Assembly (NCBI GenBank): GCA_030146295.1
Contig: JASLCD010000062.1
Location: forward strand, 1 to 9,051
DNA from: Chryseobacterium sp.
Lineage (GTDB): Bacteria; Bacteroidota; Bacteroidia; Flavobacteriales; Weeksellaceae
Length of the DNA: 9,051 bases
Direction of reading: 5' to 3'
Part shown: piece by piece, positions 1 through 4,354 of the stretch
Position numbering within the stretch: position 1 is the first letter of the stretch
How the letters are laid out: each line of letters opens with the position of its first letter
Notes under the pieces: model-generated
What the model saw: only the letters and a program-made list of their open reading frames with translations
The model's database searches: none
Told to the model about the DNA's origin: nothing
Translations under genes and position numbers: made by a program

Positions 1-14
1 AACAATAAAAAACT

Positions 15-872
15 ATGATTTTATCAATGACCGGATTCGGTAGAGCCGAAGATGTTTTTGAAGGAAAAAAAATTACAATAGATATTAAATCTCTGAACAG
101 CAAGAGCTTTGATTTGAATATTAAAATTCCTTTACGTTATAAAGAAAAAGAATTTGAAATCAGAAAAATTCTTAATGATAGAATTATCCGTGGAAAAGTA
201 GACTGCTACGTAAATATTGAGAATCTTGAAGAGTCCAATGATGTAAAAATTAATAAAAACTTAATTGACTCCTATATCAAAGAACTTAAAAATATAGCTT
301 CTGACGGTCCCGATTTCGAATATCTAAAAATGGCGGTAAGACTTCCTGATGCCATCACATCAAGACCTGATGAACTTACAGAAGGTGAATGGGAAGCATT
401 GGCAAAAATTGTCAATAATGCTGTGGACAGATTTGAAGAGTTCAGAAGAACTGAAGGCAGTATTTTACATGAAGAACTTAACAGGAATATTCAGAATATT
501 GATAAGTATCTTGGTGAAGTGATTCCTTTTGAAGAAGAAAGAATTGTGAGCGTTAAAGAGCGTTATCAGAAATCTTTAAAAGAATTTGAAAATGTAGATG
601 AAACGCGTTTTTATCAGGAAATGGCCTATTTCACTGAAAAACTCGACATTTCTGAAGAAAAAGTAAGACTTACCCAGCACTTAAAATATTATAAAGAAGT
701 AATGGACAATGAATCTTTCAACGGAAAGAAACTGGGTTTTATTTCTCAGGAAATCGGAAGAGAGATCAATACATTAGGTTCTAAAGCCAATCACGCAGAA
801 ATCCAGAAACTGGTAGTGATGATGAAAGATGACCTTGAAAAAATTAAAGAACAAACGTTAAACGTATTATAA
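15..872 (+). CDS. yicC: YicC/YloC family endoribonuclease
   Basis: The 285-residue product begins MILSMTGFGRAED, the family's N-terminal signature (SMTGFGR, residues 4-10). It ends with the conserved C-terminal block at about 241-263, with QEIGREINTLGSK as its core. The length fits the family (about 290 residues). The middle is charged and probably helical. Members are cytosolic metal-dependent endoribonucleases acting on RNA; the role of the flavobacterial version is not known to me in detail. The start is the only ATG placed correctly before the signature. It lies 14 bases into the window, so its promoter is outside or just at the edge. The gene is followed 95 bases later by gmk on the same strand; yicC next to gmk is a common pairing in bacteria, which supports both calls. 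Family assignment is secure; the substrate is unknown. Confidence 0.93.
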   Translation: MILSMTGFGRAEDVFEGKKITIDIKSLNSKSFDLNIKIPLRYKEKEFEIRKILNDRIIRGKVDCYVNIENLEESNDVKINKNLIDSYIKELKNIASDGPDFEYLKMAVRLPDAITSRPDELTEGEWEALAKIVNNAVDRFEEFRRTEGSILHEELNRNIQNIDKYLGEVIPFEEERIVSVKERYQKSLKEFENVDETRFYQEMAYFTEKLDISEEKVRLTQHLKYYKEVMDNESFNGKKLGFISQEIGREINTLGSKANHAEIQKLVVMMKDDLEKIKEQTLNVL

Positions 873-876
873 GTTG

Positions 877-963
877 CGGGGTTCGAGATGCAAGGTAAGA
901 ATTCCGAAGACAAATACTCCGGAATCACTACCCGAAGCTCACAATCCCGAAACCGAAACCCCG
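877..963. repeat. Nested inverted repeat between yicC and gmk
   Basis: The gap holds three nested complementary arm pairs. CGGGGTTCG (877-885) faces CGAAACCCCG (954-963) with one bulged base. GGTA (894-897) faces TACC (929-932). ATTCCG (901-906) faces CGGAAT (920-925). The right half repeats CCGAA at 904, 932, 947, 953 and 961, spacings close to multiples of seven. In RNA it would form one long interrupted hairpin ending four bases before the gmk start. It lacks a T-run, so it is not a standard terminator. It may affect mRNA stability or gmk translation, or be a repetitive intergenic element of the genome. Arms are seen directly; function is unknown. Confidence 0.55.
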
Positions 964-967
964 AAAA

Positions 968-1531
968 ATGAATAAAGTAATTATATTTTCAGCACCATCA
1001 GGAAGCGGAAAAACTACATTGGTAAAACATTCACTGGAAACATTTCCTGAGCTGAATTTTTCAATCTCATGTACCACAAGACAGCCGAGGGGAAATGAAG
1101 TTCATCAGGTAGATTATCATTTTCTGACACCGGATGAATTCAGACAGAAAATTTCTGAAGATGCTTTTGTAGAATATGAAGAAGTATATACTGATAAATA
1201 TTACGGTACTTTAAAATCTGAAGTAGAAAAAACCTGGAATCAGGGAAAAGTTGTTATTTTTGATGTAGATGTAAAAGGAGGTATTTCGTTAAAAAAATAT
1301 TTCGGTGAAAAAGCCCTCTCTATTTTCATAGAACCGCCTTCCATTGAAGAATTGGAACGAAGATTGATCTCCAGAAATACAGATGATGCAGAAACCATAA
1401 AAACCCGTGTAGCAAAGGCCGAAGAAGAAATGTCCTATGCCAGCGAGTTTGATAAGATCGTTATTAATACTGATCTTGATGTAGCTAAAAAAGAAATAGA
1501 AAGTTTAATAAAAAGTTTTATCAGTAATTAA
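968..1531 (+). CDS. gmk: Guanylate kinase
   Basis: Catalyses ATP + GMP to ADP + GDP, an essential cytosolic step in guanine nucleotide supply. The 187-residue protein has the P-loop APSGSGKT at residues 9-16, the GMP-binding region from CTTRQPRG (35-42) through VDYHF (48-52) and EYEEVYTDKYYG (69-80), the Walker B-like segment VIFDVDVKGG (96-105), and the lid segment RRLISRNTDD (131-140). Length is slightly below the E. coli enzyme (about 207) but normal for Bacteroidota. The start ATG sits just before the beta strand leading to the P-loop; no clear Shine-Dalgarno site is visible, as usual in this phylum. It lies between yicC and nadA, with hairpin-forming repeats on both sides, and may be cotranscribed with them. 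Confidence 0.97.
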   Translation: MNKVIIFSAPSGSGKTTLVKHSLETFPELNFSISCTTRQPRGNEVHQVDYHFLTPDEFRQKISEDAFVEYEEVYTDKYYGTLKSEVEKTWNQGKVVIFDVDVKGGISLKKYFGEKALSIFIEPPSIEELERRLISRNTDDAETIKTRVAKAEEEMSYASEFDKIVINTDLDVAKKEIESLIKSFISN

Positions 1532-1532
1532 T

Positions 1533-1617
1533 GGCTGGAAAATAGAAGCCGGAAGATGGAAGTAATCACAATACTCTCAAAATCTAACTTCTAATTTCTA
1601 ACCTCTGATTTCTGATG
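1533..1617. repeat. Heptad-periodic inverted repeat between gmk and nadA
   Basis: The right arm is five exact-phase heptads: TCTAACT, TCTAATT, TCTAACC, TCTGATT, TCTGATG (1583-1617). The left arm is purine-rich with the complementary period: GGCTGGA, AAATAGA, AGCCGGA, AGATGGA, AGTAATC (1533-1567). Pairing 1534-1563 with 1587-1616 in one register gives about 24 of 30 positions matched, counting G-U pairs, around a 23-base loop. It begins right after the gmk stop codon and ends 19 bases before the nadA start. It could be an RNA processing or stability element, a weak terminator, or a remnant of a dispersed repeat. Periodicity and pairing are read directly; the role is inferred. Confidence 0.65.
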
Positions 1618-1636
1618 ATAAAAAATTGAGGTTGAT

Positions 1637-2656
1637 ATGAGTACCGAAACATTAGAAAAAGCTAAATCTGCAATTCCTGTCAGAGGATTTCTGGATATAA
1701 AAGATATAGCCATTCCTCAGGGAGAAGAATTGGTAAAAGCCATTCTTCAGCTTAAGGAGGAAAAAAATGCTGTTATTCTTGCCCATTATTACCAGCCGGG
1801 AGAGATTCAGGATATCGCTGATTTCCTGGGAGATTCTTTACAGCTGGCAAGGCAGGCAAAAGAGACCAATGCAGACATGATCGTATTCTGCGGCGTACAT
1901 TTCATGGCTGAAGCAGCTAAGATTCTGAACCCAACTAAAAAAGTAGTTCTTCCTGATACCATGGCCGGATGTTCTCTGGCGGATGGCTGCTCCGGAGAAG
2001 GATTAAGAAAAATGCGTGAACAGCACCCGAATGCTTTGATTGCCACTTACATCAATTGTAATGCAGAAACGAAAGCAGAAAGTGATATCATTGTAACAAG
2101 TTCAAATGCTGAAACCGTAATTGAAGCGCTTCCGAAAGACAGACCTATTATTTTCGCACCAGACAAAAACCTGGGAAGATATTTATCGAAGAAAACGGGA
2201 AGAGATATGATTCTTTGGGATGGAAGCTGTATCGTGCACGAAGCTTTTTCAATGGAAAGAATTGCCCAGCAGCTGGCAGACAATCCGGATGCCAAGCTGA
2301 TTGCACACCCTGAAAGTGAAGAAGCCGTACTGAAACTGGCTCACTTTATCGGTTCCACTTCTGCCCTGTTGAATTATGTAGAAAAAGATGACTGTCAGAA
2401 ATTTATCATTGCTACAGAAGAAGGAATTCTTCACGAAATGAGAAAACGTGCTCCTCACAAAGAACTGATTCCCGCATTGGTTTTTGATGAAAGCTGTAAC
2501 TGCTCAGAATGTTTCTATATGAAACGTAATACAATGGAAAAATTGTACTTATGTATGAAATATGAACTTCCTGAAATCCTTATCGACGAAGAATTAAGAT
2601 TAAGAGCATTGAAACCTATTGAAGCGATGCTGGATCTTTCTAAAAGTATAAAATAA
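1637..2656 (+). CDS. nadA: Quinolinate synthase
   Basis: Condenses iminoaspartate with dihydroxyacetone phosphate to quinolinate, in cytosolic de novo NAD synthesis, using a [4Fe-4S] cluster. The 339-residue protein shows the triplicated-domain pattern of the family: LAHYYQPGEIQDIADFLGDS (49-68), FCGVHFMAEAAKIL (84-97), and candidate cluster cysteines C112 (in GCSLADGC), C198 (in WDGSCIVHE) and C292 (in CNCSECFYM). C287 and C289 sit close to C292, a cysteine-rich end resembling that of the E. coli enzyme. HPESEEAV (224-231) is another family block. A GAGG at 1628-1631 lies five bases before the ATG, a rare visible Shine-Dalgarno-like site for this phylum. The partner enzymes NadB and NadC are not in the window. 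No clear terminator follows, so transcription may run into the small peptide gene downstream. Confidence 0.97.
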   Translation: MSTETLEKAKSAIPVRGFLDIKDIAIPQGEELVKAILQLKEEKNAVILAHYYQPGEIQDIADFLGDSLQLARQAKETNADMIVFCGVHFMAEAAKILNPTKKVVLPDTMAGCSLADGCSGEGLRKMREQHPNALIATYINCNAETKAESDIIVTSSNAETVIEALPKDRPIIFAPDKNLGRYLSKKTGRDMILWDGSCIVHEAFSMERIAQQLADNPDAKLIAHPESEEAVLKLAHFIGSTSALLNYVEKDDCQKFIIATEEGILHEMRKRAPHKELIPALVFDESCNCSECFYMKRNTMEKLYLCMKYELPEILIDEELRLRALKPIEAMLDLSKSIK

Positions 2657-2708
2657 TTTTTTTGTGACTCAATATTTATTATATTTAGAATTCAAACTAA
2701 TAATAAAT

Positions 2709-2870
2709 ATGAAAAATCTAAAAAAATTAGACAGAAGAAGTCTTAAAAATGTAAACGGAGGCAGCAACATATGCAATTTAAACTGCGAAATACATGAAAC
2801 CTGCGGAGTGGGATGTAATGGAGAATTGATCTGCGTACCCAGAGGAATGTATATTCCGGATAACTGTTAA
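2709..2870 (+). CDS. Double-glycine leader, Cys-rich bacteriocin-like peptide (peptide 1)
   Basis: A 53-residue peptide starting MKNLKKLDRRSLKNVNGG: a basic, amphipathic leader ending in GG at 17-18, where a peptidase-containing ABC transporter would be expected to cut. The predicted 35-residue core has six cysteines (22, 26, 32, 36, 42, 53), an even number that would allow disulfides or other Cys modification. A longer reading from a TTG at 2664 adds 15 residues unlike any sibling, so the ATG at 2709 is preferred. A weak -7-like TATATTTA lies at 2680-2687. The gene sits 52 bases behind nadA and faces five sibling genes across a shared terminator. NCBI-style annotation calls such proteins bacteriocin-like in Chryseobacterium. 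Actual activity (antibacterial, signalling or other) is unproven. Confidence 0.8.
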   Translation: MKNLKKLDRRSLKNVNGGSNICNLNCEIHETCGVGCNGELICVPRGMYIPDNC

Positions 2871-2903
2871 AAAAAAGCACTGTGAAAACAGTGCTTTTTT
2901 TTT
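2869..2903. terminator. Bidirectional intrinsic terminator between convergent peptide genes
   Basis: GCACTG (2877-2882) pairs perfectly with CAGTGC (2889-2894) around the loop TGAAAA. It is flanked by A8 (2869-2876) and T9 (2895-2903), so each strand reads hairpin then T-run. It overlaps the stop codon of the + strand peptide gene and that of the - strand peptide gene, so it serves both operons. Confidence 0.92.
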
Positions 2904-3111
2904 AATCTGCAGTGATGGCAACAAAGCAATCTGCACTCACAACAACGCACATTCTGCAATTCTCAGACAAGGTCCAATATGCCTCGCACGAAGGATCACT
3001 GGAAGAACCTGGTCCAAAAACCAGATGCGTAGGGCAGCCGTCACATCTCGATACACCAGCCCCTTTCATCTGTTCCAAATCTCTTCTGTTCAGTTTTTTT
3101 AAATTTTTCAT
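2902..3111 (-). CDS. Double-glycine-type leader, Cys-rich peptide (peptide 2)
   Basis: A 69-residue peptide starting MKNLKKLNRRDLEQMKGAG. The leader matches its siblings, but the junction reads GAG instead of GG, so the cleavage point may be after GA or at GAG. The core has six cysteines: C23-x2-C26-x15-C42-x9-C52-x2-C55-x6-C62. Peptide 3 has nearly the same spacing and similar flanking residues (CEA before C52, hydrophobic VVV after C55), so the two look like a tandem duplication. It is the last gene of the five-gene - strand operon, 16 bases behind peptide 3, and ends in the shared terminator. The core does not resemble a lantibiotic or microcin that I know. Being a real gene is well supported by the siblings; function is not. 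Confidence 0.82.
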   Translation of the reverse strand: MKNLKKLNRRDLEQMKGAGVSRCDGCPTHLVFGPGSSSDPSCEAYWTLSENCRMCVVVSADCFVAITAD

Positions 3112-3127
3112 AAAGTCAAATTATCTT

Positions 3128-3331
3128 TTAAGAAACTCCTCCGCTCATACACGACATATCCACAATCACGCACATTTTGCAACGGTCAGGAAGCATTTGA
3201 AAAGCTTCGCATGGAGCATCGCCAGGATTATTTCCGTAAGTCGTATTCTTAGGACATCCTGTACATGTAGCAGGACCTGCTCCTTGCAGCGCTTGAAGTT
3301 CTTTTCTGTTTAATTTCTTTAGATTTTTCAT
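3128..3331 (-). CDS. Double-glycine-type leader, Cys-rich peptide (peptide 3)
   Basis: A 67-residue peptide starting MKNLKKLNRKELQALQGAG, again with a GAG junction. Core cysteines are C23-x2-C26-x14-C41-x9-C51-x2-C54-x6-C61, the same framework as peptide 2 with a one-residue shorter first loop. Shared segments include C-x2-CP, PCEA/SCEA, C-x-MCV and a hydrophobic stretch before the last Cys, while the loop between C26 and C41 differs completely. Conserved cysteines with variable loops suggest a disulfide or otherwise cross-linked scaffold under diversification. It lies 16 bases before peptide 2 and 38 bases after peptide 4 in the - strand operon. The reverse-strand ORF over this region is a shadow. 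Product activity is unknown. Confidence 0.82.
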   Translation of the reverse strand: MKNLKKLNRKELQALQGAGPATCTGCPKNTTYGNNPGDAPCEAFQMLPDRCKMCVIVDMSCMSGGVS

Positions 3332-3369
3332 AGTAGTTTTAATTATTTTTTTGATTTTACTATTTTTGA

Positions 3370-3567
3370 TTACGCTTCAAGGATTGGGCAGCTACCTGGG
3401 ATGGATGGATCATAAGGGAAAAGGTAAAGACAAACTTTACGTCCTTTAAAGTCGGTACACACTGCACAACCTTTTGGTCCACAGTCAAGATCAACAGTAC
3501 AGGTGTCTCCTCCACCTCCAATAATAGCCCTTAAGCTTTCTCTGTTTAATTTTTTTGAATTTTTCAT
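3370..3567 (-). CDS. Double-glycine leader, Cys-rich peptide (peptide 4)
   Basis: A 65-residue peptide starting MKNSKKLNRESLRAIIGGGG, with a run of four glycines at 17-20, so the exact cleavage site is ambiguous. Core cysteines at 23, 29, 34, 37, 46 and 60 give a framework unlike peptides 2, 3 and 6. The CGPKGCAVC segment and a following hydrophobic strand (VCLYLF) loosely recall the middle of peptide 1. Peptide 1 and peptide 4 may be a second subfamily, but the likeness is weak. Gaps to its neighbours are 37 and 38 bases with no promoter box visible, supporting cotranscription from upstream. The leader identity makes it a certain member of the cluster; function is unknown. Confidence 0.82.
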   Translation of the reverse strand: MKNSKKLNRESLRAIIGGGGDTCTVDLDCGPKGCAVCTDFKGRKVCLYLFPYDPSIPGSCPILEA

Positions 3568-3604
3568 GGTTGTTTTTATTTTAAATTAAATTTTCAGTCA
3601 ATAC

Positions 3605-3772
3605 CTATAGCATCGGTGCATAGCAAGTACCTCCTGGTTTTAACCAGCATCCCCATCCGCCTTTGCGGAAACATACGAATTGCTCACCTCCACATGCTTC
3701 AATCTGGATATCTGTGAAGCCACCGTTGATACTTTTCTTCTCTTCTCTTGATAGTTTCTTGATTGTTTTCAT
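3605..3772 (-). CDS. Short double-glycine leader, Cys-rich peptide (peptide 5)
   Basis: I found this 55-residue ORF by translating the gap between peptides 4 and 6 on the reverse strand. It starts MKTIKKLSREEKKSINGG, a diverged version of the shared leader with the GG at 17-18, and stops with TAG. The 37-residue core has four cysteines (27, 34, 42, 50) and is glycine- and tryptophan-rich (KGGWGCWLKPGGTC, 37-50), unlike the siblings. Its start codon and 37-base and 57-base gaps to its neighbours fit the operon rhythm. At 55 codons it falls under many gene-finder length cut-offs. The leader and the placement together make a real gene likely; no function can be assigned. Confidence 0.78.
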   Translation of the reverse strand: MKTIKKLSREEKKSINGGFTDIQIEACGGEQFVCFRKGGWGCWLKPGGTCYAPML

Positions 3773-3829
3773 AGTATAATAATTTTAGTGTTCACTCATA
3801 AAAAAACAACAAATTTTTGTCATTAAAAA

Positions 3830-4021
3830 TTAATAAGGACCAAAGCATTCAAAGCTCACCAGCACTCTTCCTTTACAACAATCCGGCAAAGCATTATAAT
3901 CATCACATGATCTCGGTTGACCTGGTCCGTAAGGTCCGACAGGACAGTTTGCAGTACAAGGACCTATTCCACCGTTAACTGATTTTAAATCGTTTCGATT
4001 GATTTTCTTTAGATTTTTCAT
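3830..4021 (-). CDS. Double-glycine leader, Cys-rich peptide (peptide 6), first gene of the - strand operon
   Basis: A 63-residue peptide starting MKNLKKINRNDLKSVNGG, with a classic GG at 17-18. Cysteines are at 22, 26, 39, 48, 49 and 59. Aligned on C39, C49 and C59 it matches peptides 2 and 3 (C-x9-C-x2-[C]-x6-C), but the position of their fifth cysteine is Arg52 and a new Cys48 appears beside C49, so the pairing scheme may have shifted. The first loop is rich in Pro and Gly (CPVGPYGPGQP). It is the promoter-proximal gene: a -7 box lies about 55 bases upstream, and four further sibling genes follow in the same direction. Divergent from the threonine operon. Confidence 0.83.
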   Translation of the reverse strand: MKNLKKINRNDLKSVNGGIGPCTANCPVGPYGPGQPRSCDDYNALPDCCKGRVLVSFECFGPY

Positions 4022-4075
4022 ATTTATTTTGTTATTAGTTAATGTTATAAATGTAACATTTTTAATTAATTACAG

Positions 4076-4083
4076 CAAATATA
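4076..4083 (-). promoter_or_regulatory. Candidate -7 promoter box of the peptide 6-2 operon
   Basis: On the - strand this reads TATATTTG, a full match to the Bacteroidota -7 consensus TAnnTTTG. It would give a 5' untranslated region of about 50 bases before peptide 6. No good TTG box is seen at the expected distance upstream, which weakens the call. No such box is found in the gaps between peptides 6, 5, 4, 3 and 2, consistent with one promoter for all five. Confidence 0.45.
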
Positions 4084-4119
4084 TCTCCAAAAAAGGAAAT
4101 ATATTTTATCTCGTTAAAA

Positions 4120-4150
4120 TTTGGCTGTTTCAAAATAAGTTGTACATTTG
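4120..4150 (+). promoter_or_regulatory. Promoter of the threonine operon
   Basis: TTTG at 4120-4123 (-33 box) and TACATTTG at 4143-4150 (-7 box, a perfect TAnnTTTG) are 19 bases apart, matching the promoter rule for the Bacteroidota primary sigma factor. Transcription should begin about four to seven bases after the -7 box, that is around 4154-4157, just before the leader peptide ATG at 4161. Confidence 0.72.
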
Positions 4151-4160
4151 TTCCGTTACA

Positions 4161-4262
4161 ATGAATTTATTAAGAAACATATCTGATATTTCTGCTCTGA
4201 AATCACCTATTTCAGGCATATCTTCTGTTTCTACATTCACAACTACAACAACTACCCCATAA
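4161..4262 (+). CDS. Threonine operon leader peptide (attenuator peptide)
   Basis: A 33-residue peptide beginning MNLLRNISDIS and ending TFTTTTTTP before TAA. It holds seven threonines, six of them consecutive (residues 27-32, codons ACA ACT ACA ACA ACT ACC), plus four isoleucines and many serines. This is the composition of a leader whose translation senses charged tRNA-Thr, the same logic as E. coli thrL, though no homology to that peptide is claimed. It sits between a strong promoter and thrA. The last Thr and Pro codons form the 5' arm of a hairpin whose loop contains the stop codon. The upstream in-frame extension to 3999 is rejected because it crosses the promoter. The predicted transcript start leaves almost no 5' untranslated region, so initiation is probably leaderless. 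Confidence 0.82.
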   Translation: MNLLRNISDISALKSPISGISSVSTFTTTTTTP

Positions 4263-4317
4263 CGGGGTAAATTTTCACATATTATTTCCGGTACCTGGAC
4301 TCTTTTTTCTAAAGAGT
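4254..4317 (+). terminator. Threonine attenuator: competing hairpins and T-run upstream of thrA
   Basis: Segment 1, ACCCC (4254-4258, last Thr/Pro codons), pairs with segment 2, GGGGT (4264-4268). Segment 2 can instead pair, as GGGTA (4265-4269), with TACCT (4292-4296). Segments 3 and 4, TCCGG (4287-4291) and CTGGA (4295-4299), form a short tight hairpin followed by CTCTTTTTTCT (4300-4310), a terminator-like arrangement. A further perfect stem ACTCTTT/AAAGAGT (4299-4305 with 4311-4317) would trap the T-run. A ribosome stalled on Thr codons would cover segment 1 and could free segment 2 to break the terminator. The stems are short, so the exact fold is uncertain; an attenuator somewhere here is likely from context. 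Confidence 0.55.
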
Positions 4318-4354
4318 AGCTACTTCGTTATATCCAACTTCAAATAAATAATTG

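Noticed and set aside
1807..2458. Three - strand ORFs inside nadA
   Set aside because: They lie antisense to a fully conserved enzyme gene and have no recognisable content.
2664..2708. TTG-initiated 15-residue extension of peptide 1
   Set aside because: None of the five sibling peptides has such an extension, and the shared leader begins exactly at the ATG at 2709.
2912..3313. 133-codon + strand ORF opposite peptides 2 and 3
   Set aside because: It is antisense to two ORFs with the conserved leader, shows no recognisable family, and its end reads through the complements of both leader regions. A shadow.
3999..4262. Long reading of the threonine leader ORF from 3999
   Set aside because: It would start inside the reverse-strand peptide 6 gene and run through the promoter boxes. 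Only the part from the ATG at 4161 lies downstream of the predicted transcript start.
4315..4324. Ten-base palindrome AGTAGCTACT upstream of thrA as an operator
   Set aside because: It is short, overlaps the attenuator stems, and no matching second copy was noticed near the promoter; not enough to claim a repressor site.
4352..4354. TTG as start of thrA
   Set aside because: The ATG immediately after it (4355) gives the usual MKVLKFGGTSV beginning; the TTG adds only one residue and has no support.
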